Positions 17,684 through 27,547 of a DNA stretch of 64,000 bases are shown here, one piece after another (position 1 is the stretch's first letter; every line of letters begins with the position of its first letter). Where the stretch lies: assembly GCF_900996245.1 (NCBI RefSeq), contig NZ_CAAJGK010000037.1, positions 124,001 through 188,000 on the forward strand. The letters are read 5' to 3'. A program made the translations under genes and the position numbers. Source of the stretch: Paraburkholderia sp. BCC1886. Lineage in GTDB: Bacteria > Pseudomonadota > Gammaproteobacteria > Burkholderiales > Burkholderiaceae. The notes under the pieces are model-generated. The model was given only the letters and a program-made list of their open reading frames with translations, was not told where the DNA came from and made no database searches.

Positions 17684-18667
17684 TTAACGGGCCGGCTTCG
17701 AGCGACCATGCATGGCGTTCCAGGTTTGCCGCTGCTTCAATTCAGCGCCCCGCGTCCGGTACGCCAGCGACAGCGCCCCATGTGCCGACGACGCCCGCGC
17801 GCTGACGAGTCGGCCGCCAAGCCGATCCCCCAGATAAGCCGCGAGACAGGACGCCAAGCCGCCGCTCAACGCAACGGGTAACTCGTGTGTGGGATCGAGC
17901 GTATCCACCATCGAAAGCACGTCGTCGATTGCCGTGCCGATCAACTCGCGCGAAAGCAGATGCCGGTCGTGCGTGAACACGGTCGGTGCGAGCCGCGCGT
18001 AGTCCGATGCAGCGGCGCTTGCTAGCCAACGCATCAACGTCGATCGATACCGCTGCGCGAGTTCGGCGGGACACGGCTGCGAACCGTCGATGCCGACGAG
18101 AGCGAACAGGTCACGCGCAAGCGCATCGAAGCCGCTGCGTCCATCCACGACTTTCTGCATATGCCCGACAGCGTGTAACCCGAACCACGCGCCGCTCGCT
18201 TCGTCGCCGGCGGGAAAACCGAAGCCGCCGACCACGCGTGTCGAACCATCGGCATACAGCGCTTCGCCCACGCTGCCCGTACCGGTTGCAATGCAGATAC
18301 CCGGTTCGCCGCCATGCGCGCCCAGCAACGACGTGTACGAGTCCGTCTCGACGACGATCCCCAGCGTGACCGGTGCGCAAGCGATGAACTCGCGTCGCCA
18401 CTGCTCGTTGTGCGCGCCCGCGATCCCTATACCCACCGTGACCGAGTCCCATGCAAAGGGCTCGCCGATTCGTACGAACGCGGCGACGCACGCCGCTTCG
18501 ATCGTGCGCCATGCGGCTTCGACTCCTCGCGACAATGCGGCCGGTCCACCCTGCGCCTCGGCAATCACCTGCATCCCGTCGCCCAGTACGACACGTGTAC
18601 CAGTGCCGCCGCCATCGACGCCGATGCAACGTACCGGCGCGCCGGATTCAAGACGCTCGCGGTTCAT
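17684..18667 (-). CDS. BadF/BadG/NagK-type sugar kinase
   Basis: 327 residues from ATG 18667, whose ATGA overlaps the oxidoreductase stop. ASKHA-fold kinase: phosphate-1 motif GVDGGGTGTRVVLGD at the N-terminus and phosphate-2 motif CIATGTGSVGEAL in the middle, as in N-acetylglucosamine kinases; ALSGGLASCLA is the adenosine motif. Last gene of the LacI-type operon. It probably phosphorylates an amino sugar or sugar imported by the MFS protein; the exact sugar is not readable. Confidence 0.88.
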   Translation of the reverse strand: MNRERLESGAPVRCIGVDGGGTGTRVVLGDGMQVIAEAQGGPAALSRGVEAAWRTIEAACVAAFVRIGEPFAWDSVTVGIGIAGAHNEQWRREFIACAPVTLGIVVETDSYTSLLGAHGGEPGICIATGTGSVGEALYADGSTRVVGGFGFPAGDEASGAWFGLHAVGHMQKVVDGRSGFDALARDLFALVGIDGSQPCPAELAQRYRSTLMRWLASAAASDYARLAPTVFTHDRHLLSRELIGTAIDDVLSMVDTLDPTHELPVALSGGLASCLAAYLGDRLGGRLVSARASSAHGALSLAYRTRGAELKQRQTWNAMHGRSKPAR

Positions 18668-19806
18668 CGATGCGCTTCTTCGGGCATGAAGCGCTCCACC
18701 GGTTCGAGATACTGCATCATCCCCGTTCGCATGGATTCGTCGGCCGCGAGCACCACGCGCAAGCTGTCTACGACTGAATTCCAGTGCTCGTAGTCCGGTT
18801 CGCCGCTGTGAATCCGCGCGAGAAAGTGTCGCTGTTCGAGCGCACACAAGCCGTCGTGGTCCGGTTCGTCTTCGCACGAAAGTTCGCGGTCTGCTTCGAC
18901 AAGCCGTCCTTCTGCATCGAGTTCGCCGCAGTGAACCAGCAGACGCTGCGTCTCGGTATGCGCGGCGATGTCAGCGGACCTTCCGCGCGCGACGCCGTCC
19001 GCGACGATCGACACCGACCCGCGCGGACCCATCACGTCTTTTACGAAGAACGCGGTTTCGCTGATCATCGGACCCCAGCCGGCTTCATACCAGCCAATCG
19101 AACCGTCGGAGAAGCACACTTGCAACTGGCCGTAATTGAGCGTGCCCGGCGCCAGGTCAGATGCCAATGCCGCGCCGATAGCCGAGACGCGCACCGGCGT
19201 CGCGCCGGTCATCTGGCACATCACGTCGATGTAATGCACGCCGCAGTCGACCACCGGCGAGAGGGTGTCGAGAATCGCCCGATGCTTCTGCCAGGCGAGC
19301 CCCGAGCTTTGCTGATTCAGATTCATCCGCATGACGAGCGGTTTGCCGAGCCTTTGTGCCTCGGCAATGAACCGCTGCCATGACGGATGTTGCCGCAACA
19401 CATAGCCCACCATCAATTGACGATTGGCAGCGAGGGCCGCCGCAATTAAGCGTCGCGTGCCTTCTACCGTGGTCGCCAGCGGTTTCTCGACGAATACGTG
19501 GCAGCCTGCCTCGAGCGCCCGCAATGCGAAAGCCTCGTGCGTGTCGGGATAACTCGCAATGCACACGACGTCGGGACGCAATTCACGCAGCGCGGTTTCG
19601 TAGTCGTCGAATAACGGAACCGGTTTGGCGAGGCGCGCATTCAGATCGACTTTGCTTCGACCCCGCGCCACGAGACCGCACAACACATAACCGTCGATGG
19701 CGTCGTAAGCGAGCGCATGCGACGCGCCCATGTTGCCGCACCCAACCACCAGCGTGCGCAGCGGTGTTGTCGTTGGAATGGATAAAACTGTAGAAGCCGG
19801 ACTCAT
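18664..19806 (-). CDS. Gfo/Idh/MocA family oxidoreductase
   Basis: 380 residues from ATG 19806, overlapping the MFS stop by four bases. Rossmann motif VVGCGNMGASH at the N-terminus, the family signature EKPLATTVEG, and a C-terminal alpha/beta substrate domain with DCGVHYIDVMCQMTG, where the His is the usual catalytic/substrate ligand. NAD(P)-dependent oxidation or reduction of a sugar or cyclitol. Coupled between transporter and kinase in the LacI-controlled operon, it probably converts the imported sugar before or after phosphorylation. Confidence 0.93.
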   Translation of the reverse strand: MSPASTVLSIPTTTPLRTLVVGCGNMGASHALAYDAIDGYVLCGLVARGRSKVDLNARLAKPVPLFDDYETALRELRPDVVCIASYPDTHEAFALRALEAGCHVFVEKPLATTVEGTRRLIAAALAANRQLMVGYVLRQHPSWQRFIAEAQRLGKPLVMRMNLNQQSSGLAWQKHRAILDTLSPVVDCGVHYIDVMCQMTGATPVRVSAIGAALASDLAPGTLNYGQLQVCFSDGSIGWYEAGWGPMISETAFFVKDVMGPRGSVSIVADGVARGRSADIAAHTETQRLLVHCGELDAEGRLVEADRELSCEDEPDHDGLCALEQRHFLARIHSGEPDYEHWNSVVDSLRVVLAADESMRTGMMQYLEPVERFMPEEAHR

Positions 19807-21059
19807 GGATTGACCTCCGACGGCGAGCCATGGCCGGCCTGTTGTCGCTGTGAGCGAAAATTGAAGAAGAAATAGAAGCCGATAGCGACGATGGCCGAAC
19901 CGGCTGCCGGATAGATCCAGAAGCGCTGCCATTGCAGCAGCGACGCCTGCTGACCGACGACGTTATCGACGACATGCGCAAACATCCATCCCGACACCTG
20001 CGCGCCGATCAACATGCCGATGCCGTACGTGAACAGCACCGTCAGACTCTGCGCCTGACCTTTGATGCGGGCGCCCGCCACCATGTCGGTGTAGATGAAC
20101 GCCACCACGAAGAAAAAGTCGTAGCAGATGCCGTGCATCAACACACCGGCATACACCAGCCACGCGAATCCCGGTTGCGCCGCCAACGCAAAAAACGCAT
20201 ACCGTACGACCCATCCGATCATGCTGAGCAACAGCATGCCCTTCATGCCGATGTGCCGATAAAACCAGGGAATCAGCAGCATGAAGACGATTTCGACGAC
20301 CTGGCCGAGCGACATGACCGAGCCGACGTCGCGGAATCCGACTGCGCCGACGAAGGGCGCGGCGAACGCATAGAAGGTGGCGAGCGGGATCGAAATCAGC
20401 ATCGCGCAGACGATGAAGACCAGGAAGTGCCGCTCCCGCAATAGCGCCAAGGCGTCCGCGCAAACCAGGTCGCGCAATGCGAGCGGCTTGCCGGCGGCCG
20501 GCGGCGGGGTGGCCGGCAGCGAGAAGCTATACAGGCCGAGTAGCAACGAAGCGATAGCGGCCACATGAAACACCAGCGGACTGGCGGACCAGCCGGCGGT
20601 GCCGACTAGCACACCCGCAGCGATCCATCCCAGCGAGCCGAATACGCGCACGACGGGGAAGCGCGATTGCCCATCGGCGAGGTGATGGAACGCCACGTTG
20701 TTGGAGAGCGCGAGGGTCGGCATGTAGCACAACAGGTAGGCGAGCAACGCCCCGAGGAACCAGCCGCGCGCTTCCACATGCAGGAGACCGGGCAGCGTCC
20801 AGAGCAGAGCGGCGCCGACCAGATGCAGCACGCCGAGCACGCGATGCGACGAAAAGAACCGGTCGACCAGCATGCCCATCAGGAACGACGCGAGAATCGA
20901 AGCAATGGGCCCGGTCGAATACGCATCGCCAATCGCACCGGATAAGCCCGCCTGAGACATCACTAACCCGAGCGTCGCGTACCACGCGCCCCACACGAAG
21001 AACTGCATGAACATCATGAAAGCTAGTCGGGGAACCACTAGCGGATATCTGCTTGGCAT
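19803..21059 (-). CDS. MFS transporter, NupG/nucleoside-symporter-like
   Basis: 418 residues with about 12 hydrophobic segments. The start PRLAFMMFMQFFVWGAWYATLGLVM and YMPTLALSNNVAFHHL are typical of the NHS (NupG/XapB/YegT) group. Strong GAGAGG upstream of ATG 21059. First gene of a three-gene operon behind two LacI-type operators. In such catabolic contexts the group often carries sugars or amino sugars rather than nucleosides. Confidence 0.9.
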   Translation of the reverse strand: MPSRYPLVVPRLAFMMFMQFFVWGAWYATLGLVMSQAGLSGAIGDAYSTGPIASILASFLMGMLVDRFFSSHRVLGVLHLVGAALLWTLPGLLHVEARGWFLGALLAYLLCYMPTLALSNNVAFHHLADGQSRFPVVRVFGSLGWIAAGVLVGTAGWSASPLVFHVAAIASLLLGLYSFSLPATPPPAAGKPLALRDLVCADALALLRERHFLVFIVCAMLISIPLATFYAFAAPFVGAVGFRDVGSVMSLGQVVEIVFMLLIPWFYRHIGMKGMLLLSMIGWVVRYAFFALAAQPGFAWLVYAGVLMHGICYDFFFVVAFIYTDMVAGARIKGQAQSLTVLFTYGIGMLIGAQVSGWMFAHVVDNVVGQQASLLQWQRFWIYPAAGSAIVAIGFYFFFNFRSQRQQAGHGSPSEVNP

Positions 21060-21079
21060 CCTTGCCTCTCAGTTGTAAA

Positions 21080-21124
21080 TGTAACGCGTTACACGAGTAC
21101 CAAAATGGAGTGTAACGCGTTACA
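21080..21124. promoter_or_regulatory. Two perfect LacI-family operators
   Basis: The 14-bp palindrome TGTAACGCGTTACA occurs at 21080-21093 and 21111-21124, 31 bases centre to centre (three helical turns). It has the central CG step usual for LacI/PurR family sites and lies between the LacI gene and the MFS gene it should control. Confidence 0.85.
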
Positions 21125-21181
21125 TAATTCGATCAAAATTGTTTGCGATCGTGGTTTACGCTAGTGCAGGAACAGGGGATT

Positions 21182-22162
21182 TCAGGCGGAACCGCGACGG
21201 ATCAATTCCCACGGCAGGATGACGCCGCCGTCGTGCCGTTCCTCGCCGACGATCTGATCGACCAATAGACGGGCGCAGTTCGAGCCCAGGTCGAACATGG
21301 GCTGACGCACGGTGGTAAGCATGGGCGAGGTGATCTCCGCGTAGGGCAGATCGTCGAATCCGACTATTGCGAGATCGCCCGGGACGTGGCGACCGGCGCG
21401 CGTCGCGGCGTTAAGTGCGCCGCATGCCAGCACGTCGGAGATGGCAAACACCGCATCGCAGGATTCGCCTCGTGCATGCATTGCCGCATAGGCCTTCGAG
21501 CCTTCGGCAAACTCCGTCACGCTGTCCGCATGCTCGACCTTACTGAACGACAAACCTGCCGCGGCGAGTCCATCGCGATAGCCGCGTTCACGTTCGCGCG
21601 CATACATGTACTCGCCCTTCGCACCGATCAGGCCGATTCGCGTGCGGCCGGATGCCACCAGATGAGCCACGACGGCAAGCGCCGCAGCATGGTTATCGAT
21701 CGACACATACGGCGCGACACCGGGCTCGAATTCACCGCACTGGACCCATGGGCGGTCGCCGATCTGTTCTTTGAGCGCGGCGGTTCGCGTAGTCGCGTCC
21801 ATCGTGATGACGCCATCCACCACCTTGCCGCGCAGCAGTTCGAGATAGGCTTTTTCGCGCTCGGGATTCGATTCGGAATTGCACAACAGGATGTGATAGC
21901 CGCGCCGCTCGGCTTCGTGCTCGATGCCGCGAACTGTCAGCGCGCAGAACGGGTTGGCGATGCTGGAAACAAGCACCAGCAGCATGCCTGTTTGCGCATT
22001 CCTCAACTTCTGACCGAGCAGGTTGGGATGAAACCCTTCCTGCTGCACCACGCGCATCACCTTTTCATAGGTCTCCGGTTTCACCGGCCCGGTGCCGTTG
22101 ATGACTCGCGAAACCGTTGCAGTGGACACTCCCGCGATACGGGCCACCTGGCGAATATTCAT
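21182..22162 (-). CDS. LacI family transcriptional regulator
   Basis: 326 residues from ATG 22162, where the HTH starts (MNIRQVARIAGVSTATVSRVINGTGPVKPETYEKV). Hinge helix region NLLGQKLRNAQTGML, then a periplasmic-binding-like sensor domain with GFDDLPYAEITSP near the end. It lies upstream of the MFS-oxidoreductase-kinase operon on the same strand, and two perfect palindromes separate them. It probably represses that operon until the sugar or its phosphate appears. Confidence 0.95.
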   Translation of the reverse strand: MNIRQVARIAGVSTATVSRVINGTGPVKPETYEKVMRVVQQEGFHPNLLGQKLRNAQTGMLLVLVSSIANPFCALTVRGIEHEAERRGYHILLCNSESNPEREKAYLELLRGKVVDGVITMDATTRTAALKEQIGDRPWVQCGEFEPGVAPYVSIDNHAAALAVVAHLVASGRTRIGLIGAKGEYMYARERERGYRDGLAAAGLSFSKVEHADSVTEFAEGSKAYAAMHARGESCDAVFAISDVLACGALNAATRAGRHVPGDLAIVGFDDLPYAEITSPMLTTVRQPMFDLGSNCARLLVDQIVGEERHDGGVILPWELIRRGSA

Positions 22163-22200
22163 ACAGCGTGTGTTCCGCTTGAAGTGGGGGTTTCGAACTG

Positions 22201-22301
22201 CCGTGCAGTGCACGGGACCGCGCCGCGAACGAGCGCGCGCGGCGCGACAATCATACAACGCCGCCCGGTGAGTCCGGCTCACCCGTTGAATTTCATTCAA
22301 C
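22201..22301. promoter_or_regulatory. Two palindromes in the lacI/dctP divergent region
   Basis: CCGTGCAGTGCACGG (22201-22215) is a perfect 7-1-7 palindrome. GTTGAA-N5-TTCAAC (22285-22301) is a second dyad of the TTGAA/TTCAA kind compatible with LysR-type regulators. Either could control the TRAP operon or lacI; no direct evidence. Confidence 0.35.
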
Positions 22302-22417
22302 ACATCATTTCTTTTTTCAACTGGCAGCGCTTTACCCCTCTAACTAATCTGACTGCGGATCAGGAACAGGCGCATGACACACGCCGCCATCGCATTCATT
22401 TTCGTTAAGGGATCGAC

Positions 22418-23410
22418 ATGAACGGACTCAAAAAACTCGGTGCACTGCTGGCGTTGACCGGTGCGTTGACGATGCAAACCTCCGCGTTCGCAGTGGACTG
22501 GGATTTCGCCACCGCCAACGCACCGGGTAATTACCAGACGAAGCTGGACGAGAAGTTTGCCGCCGGTGTCGCCGCGGCCACCAACAACGAAGTGAAGATC
22601 AATATTCACGCGGGCGGCCAACTCGGTTTCAAAGGCCCGGAAATGCTCGGCGTGATTCGCGATGGACTCGTGCCCATCGGCTCGTTCCAGTTCGCGCAGC
22701 AAGTGGGCATCTCGCCGATTCTGGGCGGCTCGTCGGTCCCGTATCTGGTGTCGGGTTTCGACGAGATGAAGACCTTCCGCACCATCTCGAGGCCCTACTA
22801 CGACGCCGAATTCAGGAAGTTCAACCAGAAGCTGCTGTTCACGATTCCGTGGCCCGGCCAGAACGTGTTTTCAAAAGTCGAACTGTCGAATGCGGACACC
22901 TTCGGCACGATGAAGATCCGCACGACCGACCGCAACGGCAGCGACTTTTTCCGCAGCCTCGGCGCATCGCCCGCGCAAATCCCTTGGGGAGAAGTGGTGC
23001 CCGCGCTGTCGACCGGCGTGATCAACAGCGTGTCGACGTCGACTTCGTCAGCGGTCGACGGTCAGTTCTGGGACTTCCAGAAGGTCTGCAACGTCGTCAA
23101 CTGGCAGTCGAACTTCGAAGGCGTGTCGGTCAATCTCGACGCGTGGAACAAGCTCAGCCCGAAAAACCAGAAGGCGATCGAAGAACTCGCGGCGCGACTC
23201 GAGCCCGTGTTCTGGGACGCGGCGAAAGCGGAAGACGGCAAGAACTTCGAGACGCTCAAGGCGAAGGGCATGGAAATCTATACGCCGCCCGCCAATGTTC
23301 GCGGTGCAATGGCGGCCAAAGCCAAGCCGACGTGGACGGCATTCGAAGACTCGGTGCCCGCGGCCAGGCCGCTACTCAAGAGTTATCTGAGCGCAGTCGG
23401 CAAGCAGTGA
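22418..23410 (+). CDS. TRAP transporter solute-binding protein (DctP family)
   Basis: 330 residues with a Sec signal peptide (MNGLKKLG..., cleaved near AFA-VDW, about 25). Start supported by AAGGGA. The family signature around the ligand-binding Arg is seen in FGTMKIRTTDRNGSDFFRSLGA. It binds an organic acid in the periplasm and delivers it to the TRAP permeases. First gene of a run of TRAP, hydantoinase-like, hydrolase and regulator genes, so the ligand is probably the substrate, or a precursor, of HyuAB. Confidence 0.93.
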   Translation: MNGLKKLGALLALTGALTMQTSAFAVDWDFATANAPGNYQTKLDEKFAAGVAAATNNEVKINIHAGGQLGFKGPEMLGVIRDGLVPIGSFQFAQQVGISPILGGSSVPYLVSGFDEMKTFRTISRPYYDAEFRKFNQKLLFTIPWPGQNVFSKVELSNADTFGTMKIRTTDRNGSDFFRSLGASPAQIPWGEVVPALSTGVINSVSTSTSSAVDGQFWDFQKVCNVVNWQSNFEGVSVNLDAWNKLSPKNQKAIEELAARLEPVFWDAAKAEDGKNFETLKAKGMEIYTPPANVRGAMAAKAKPTWTAFEDSVPAARPLLKSYLSAVGKQ

Positions 23411-23460
23411 ACCGTCACGTCTTTCCTGTCAAACCCACGGACGTAGGGAGGGAAAAGCCA

Positions 23461-24039
23461 ATGGAACATATCGACACCGTCGCACCCGTCGCGAGCTCGA
23501 AGGGACGCGCGTTCGTGAAGAAAACGCTGAACGCCATCGATCTGCTGGCGAGGCTGGACGGCTGGCTCGGCGCCCTTTGCCTGTTGCTGCTCTGCCTGCT
23601 GATGATCGCCGGCATCGTGGTGCGCACGCTGTCGGCCGTGGTGAGCTGGTTACCCAGGGACATTCCGATCGCGTGGGAGTACAGCTCGTATCTGATGGCG
23701 GTGACCTTTACGTTCGGCGCCGCGCTGACACTGCGTGCCGGCGGTCACATTCGCGTCAGGGTGTTGCTGTCCAACGCGTCGCCGGCGGTGCTCAAGCTGC
23801 TGGAGGGCCTGTCGGCGGCGGCGGGCTTCGCCTTCGCGACGTTCTTCTCGATCGCCATGACGCATTTCTCCTGGCAGTCGTTCGTGACCGATGAACGCTC
23901 GTTGGCCAGCAGCACGCCGTTGTGGATACCCAAAGCGTTCGTTGCATTCGGCGCGTTGCTGCTGGCGTTGCAACTGCTCGCGCGTCTCGGCCAGTTGTTG
24001 CTGGACGAGCCCGTCGAAGACAAGAACATGATCCGGTGA
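23461..24039 (+). CDS. TRAP transporter small permease (DctQ family)
   Basis: 192 residues from ATG 23461, preceded by GGGAGGGAAAA. Four hydrophobic segments (about 38-60, 75-95, 115-135, 155-180). AWEYSSYLMAVTFTFGAALTLRAGGHIRVRVL is the DctQ core. It pairs with the large permease encoded 33 bases downstream. Confidence 0.92.
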   Translation: MEHIDTVAPVASSKGRAFVKKTLNAIDLLARLDGWLGALCLLLLCLLMIAGIVVRTLSAVVSWLPRDIPIAWEYSSYLMAVTFTFGAALTLRAGGHIRVRVLLSNASPAVLKLLEGLSAAAGFAFATFFSIAMTHFSWQSFVTDERSLASSTPLWIPKAFVAFGALLLALQLLARLGQLLLDEPVEDKNMIR

Positions 24040-24072
24040 ACGCCGCCAGGCGAACCCGCAGAGGTAAGTGAA

Positions 24073-25377
24073 ATGGCAACCATATTGACGACGATGGCGG
24101 CGCTGCTGTTCGGTGGCCTCTCTATTGGTATCTGGGTCGGACTGACACTGGCGATCACCGGTTCGCTCGCCCTGTTTATCTTCCGTTCCATTCCGGTCGA
24201 CCGGCTGATCGCGCAATACGCGTGGAACGTGATGACGACGCAGGAGCTACTCGCGCTGCCGTTGTTCATCGTGATGGGCGAGATACTTTTCCGCACGCGT
24301 ATTTCGACCTCGCTCTTCAAGGGACTCGCGCCGTGGGCGAGCCTGTTACCCGGCAAGCTGCTGCATTCGAACGTGATCGGCTGTTCGATTTTTGCCGCGA
24401 TTTCGGGCTCGTCCGCGGCGACCACGCAGATCGTGGGCCGCGTCACGCTTGCCGAACTGAACCGCCGTCACTACGACAAGCGGATCTCGATGGGCAGTCT
24501 CGCGGGCGCGGGTACGCTCGGCTTTCTCGTGCCGCCGTCCAACATCATGATTGTGTATGGGGTGCTCGCGCAGGTATCGGTCCTGAAGCTGTTCGCGGCC
24601 GGCCTGGTGCCGGCCATCCTGCTCGCGTCGTGCTTCATGGCGTGGATCATGATTCACACGACCTGGAACAAAAGCCTCGTACCGGAAGAGGAAAGCTTCG
24701 CCAATCTGACATGGCGTGAGCGCTGGGCTTCGTTGAAACATCTGGCGCCGGTCACGATGCTGATCGTCGCGGTGCTCGGCAGCATGTATGGCGGTCTCGT
24801 CACGCCCTCCGAAGCCGCGGCGGCCGGCGTGGTGTGTGCGCTCGCAATCGCGACGTTCCAGCGCGACCTGAGTCTCGCGAAGCTGAAGGAAGTCGGGCTC
24901 GGTGCGGTCAAGACCTGTTCGATGATCGCGCTGATCATTCTGGGCGCCTCCATTCTCGGCAGCGCGTCCGCGTTTCTGGGCGTGGGGCAGGCGGCCGCCG
25001 CCTTCGTGCAGGAACTGCATCTGTCGCCCTTCGCTTTGCTGTTCGTGCTGTTTCTCGGCTACATCCTGCTCGGTTCGTTTCTCGAAGGTTTCTCGATCAT
25101 CGTCATTACGCTGCCTATCGTACTGCCGATGGTGCTGGCCGCCGGCTTCAACGCCATCTGGTTCGGCATCTTTCTGGTGATCGCCGTCGAGATCGTTCAG
25201 GTGCATCCGCCCATCGGCTTCAATCTCTTCGTGATTCAGGGCATTACCGGCGAAAAGCTCGCGGTAATTACGAAGGCCACGCTGCCGTACCTCGTGCTGC
25301 TCATTCTGTTCGGCATCGCATTGATCGCGTTTCCGCAGATTGCGCTCTGGTTGCCTACGCATCTCGGCCTGAAATGA
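24073..25377 (+). CDS. TRAP transporter large permease (DctM family)
   Basis: 434 residues, about 12 hydrophobic segments, standard DctM length. Conserved stretches: ALPLFIVMGEILFRT, AISGSSAATTQIVG and GAGTLGFLVPPSNIMIVYG. Sodium-dependent channel subunit of the TRAP system. The hyuA gene follows within 50 bases. Confidence 0.95.
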   Translation: MATILTTMAALLFGGLSIGIWVGLTLAITGSLALFIFRSIPVDRLIAQYAWNVMTTQELLALPLFIVMGEILFRTRISTSLFKGLAPWASLLPGKLLHSNVIGCSIFAAISGSSAATTQIVGRVTLAELNRRHYDKRISMGSLAGAGTLGFLVPPSNIMIVYGVLAQVSVLKLFAAGLVPAILLASCFMAWIMIHTTWNKSLVPEEESFANLTWRERWASLKHLAPVTMLIVAVLGSMYGGLVTPSEAAAAGVVCALAIATFQRDLSLAKLKEVGLGAVKTCSMIALIILGASILGSASAFLGVGQAAAAFVQELHLSPFALLFVLFLGYILLGSFLEGFSIIVITLPIVLPMVLAAGFNAIWFGIFLVIAVEIVQVHPPIGFNLFVIQGITGEKLAVITKATLPYLVLLILFGIALIAFPQIALWLPTHLGLK

Positions 25378-25426
25378 ATGCGTGAGGTCTGTGCCTGGGT
25401 TTGGCACATTAACAATGGAAAAAACA

Positions 25427-27547
25427 ATGACGTCCAGGTTTGCTATATCCGTCGATATCGGCGGAACGTTTACCGACTTCGTCCTGCTGGACAGCGAGAA
25501 GAAGCGTGTCACGACCGCCAAGGTTCTGAGTACCCCGCAGCGTTCGGAAGAAGCGATCTTTACCGGCTTCGAGCATCTGCGTGATGCGGCTGGATTGAAC
25601 CTGTCCGATTGCGATGTCTTTCTGCATGCGACGACGGTGATTACCAATGCGGTCATCGAGCGCAAGGGGCACGATTTCATTCTGCTTCATACCGAAGGGT
25701 TCGGGACGACGCTGGAAACGGGCCGTGAGCACCGCTACAACGTGTCGACGCTGAGGCTCGCGTTTCCGAAACCGCTAACCCGTCACGGGCTGAAAATCCC
25801 GGTGCGCGAGCGCATTGCGTACACGGGTGACGTCGTGCAGCGACCGGACAAGACCGAACTCATCGCCGAGGTTCGCCGTCTGGTGGAAGAAACCGGCGTG
25901 AAGAATTTTGCGCTGTGCTTCCTGCATGCTTTCCAGAATCCGGCGAACGAACAACTCGTGGAAGGCTGGCTTCTGGAAGCTTTCCCGGACGCGGTCGTCT
26001 CGACTTCCAGTGCGCTCGCTCCCCGTTCTGGCGAATACGAGCGCTGGATGACCTGTGCGGTGAACGCGTTCACCAAGCCTCTACTGAGTCAGTACGTGAG
26101 CCGGCTGGAACAGGGCGCCAACGAAGCGGGCTTTACCGGCCGGCTTCTGATGATGACGTCGTCGGGCCTGCCGCTCCCCATCGGCCACTGCGTACGCGCA
26201 CCGGTTCGCCTGATCGAGTCCGGTCCCGCCGCAGGCGTGCTGGCCGCGCGAGAAATCGCCGCGCGCAATGCGCTGCGCGACGGCCATGCCGACGACCTGG
26301 ACGAGACGGTACTCGCCTACGACATGGGCGGCACCACCGCAAAGGGCGCGTTCCTGATTGCCGGCAAGGTCGATGTGCAAGCGGGTCTGGAAGTGGCCCG
26401 CGAAGGCGCATTCGAAGCGGGTAGCGGTTTTCCGCTGATGATCCCGGCACTCGATCTGATCGAAATCGGCGCGGGCGGCGGCAGCATCGCGGAGATCGAC
26501 GAGCGCGGCGCGATTGCCGTCGGGCCGCGAAGCGCCGGCGCGGTGCCCGGTCCCGCCTGTTATGCGCGCGGCGGCACGCAGGCGACGGTGACCGACGCCA
26601 ATCTTTTCCTGGGCTTTCTCGGCGAGCAGAACTTCCGCAATAGCGGAATCGCCGCAACGAAAGTCGAAGCGAAGCAGGCGATTCAGCGGAATATCGCCGA
26701 GCAGCTGGATATCTCCGTGGAGCGCGCCGCGGTCGGCATTCACCGCACGATCAACGAGAACGTCGCGCGTGCGTTCCGCGTGCATGCCGCGGAACTCGGC
26801 GTCGACTATCGGCGCGCGACGCTGGTTTGCACGGGCGGTTCGTCCCCGGTTCACGCTTTGCCGATTGCACGACTTCTGTCGATTCGACGCGTGATCTTTC
26901 CGTTTGCCGCAGGCGTGGCGTCGGCCATGGGACAGTTTGCGAGCAGCGAGGGCATCGTCCTGCAGCAAACGCGCAAGATGAGCCTCGCCGACGTGAGCGA
27001 CGAAGTGATCGCAAGAGAAGTCGCGCAACTCGTGCAAGCCGAACCGTACGCGAGCCAACTGGTGAGCGGCGGCGCGCGGAGCATCGTGAAACTCGGAATG
27101 CGCTACGAGGGGCAGGACTCGGAAGTGACGGTGGAAATATCCGGGGATGATGGCCATTACCTGAACGCCGCCGACATTCGCAGCCAGTTCCTCGCCGCCT
27201 ATGAAGACATTTTCGGCTTGAACTTTCCCGACTATGGCATCGAGATCAGTACGTGGATTGTCGAGGTCTCGTTGCCCGAGCATCTCAAGTCGGTGCGCGA
27301 GTACACCTACGACGCGCTGACGCCCGACGCGAAGCTGGAAAAGGAGTCGCGGTCCTGCTTCATCAGCAATGGCGAAACCGAAGTCTGGACTTCCGTGCCC
27401 GTGTTCAACCGCTACGCGTTGCCGGTCGGCTGGCAGTGCGCCGGCCCGGCGCTCGTCGAAGAAAACGACACCACTATCTATATTCCGGCCTTTGCAGAAG
27501 CGCGTATCGCTTCGACGCTGGATCTCATTGCGGAGCTCAAGTCGTGA
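25427..27547 (+). CDS. hyuA: Hydantoinase/oxoprolinase family protein, A subunit (HyuA-like)
   Basis: 706 residues from ATG 25427, preferred because GGAAA lies seven bases upstream; earlier in-frame starts at 25415 and 25382 are possible. N-terminal hydantoinase domain begins SVDIGGTFTDFVLL and continues to the ASKHA-type ATP site (DMGGTTAKGA, IGAGGGSIA). The family includes N-methylhydantoinase A, 5-oxoprolinase, and acetone and acetophenone carboxylases, which use ATP to open or carboxylate carbonyl compounds. It overlaps hyuB by four bases. The substrate is unknown; the TRAP context points to a carboxylated compound. Confidence 0.9.
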   Translation: MTSRFAISVDIGGTFTDFVLLDSEKKRVTTAKVLSTPQRSEEAIFTGFEHLRDAAGLNLSDCDVFLHATTVITNAVIERKGHDFILLHTEGFGTTLETGREHRYNVSTLRLAFPKPLTRHGLKIPVRERIAYTGDVVQRPDKTELIAEVRRLVEETGVKNFALCFLHAFQNPANEQLVEGWLLEAFPDAVVSTSSALAPRSGEYERWMTCAVNAFTKPLLSQYVSRLEQGANEAGFTGRLLMMTSSGLPLPIGHCVRAPVRLIESGPAAGVLAAREIAARNALRDGHADDLDETVLAYDMGGTTAKGAFLIAGKVDVQAGLEVAREGAFEAGSGFPLMIPALDLIEIGAGGGSIAEIDERGAIAVGPRSAGAVPGPACYARGGTQATVTDANLFLGFLGEQNFRNSGIAATKVEAKQAIQRNIAEQLDISVERAAVGIHRTINENVARAFRVHAAELGVDYRRATLVCTGGSSPVHALPIARLLSIRRVIFPFAAGVASAMGQFASSEGIVLQQTRKMSLADVSDEVIAREVAQLVQAEPYASQLVSGGARSIVKLGMRYEGQDSEVTVEISGDDGHYLNAADIRSQFLAAYEDIFGLNFPDYGIEISTWIVEVSLPEHLKSVREYTYDALTPDAKLEKESRSCFISNGETEVWTSVPVFNRYALPVGWQCAGPALVEENDTTIYIPAFAEARIASTLDLIAELKS

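Noticed and set aside
24346..25680. 444-codon minus-strand frame across the TRAP permease
   Set aside because: Shadow frame; the plus strand encodes a standard DctM protein.
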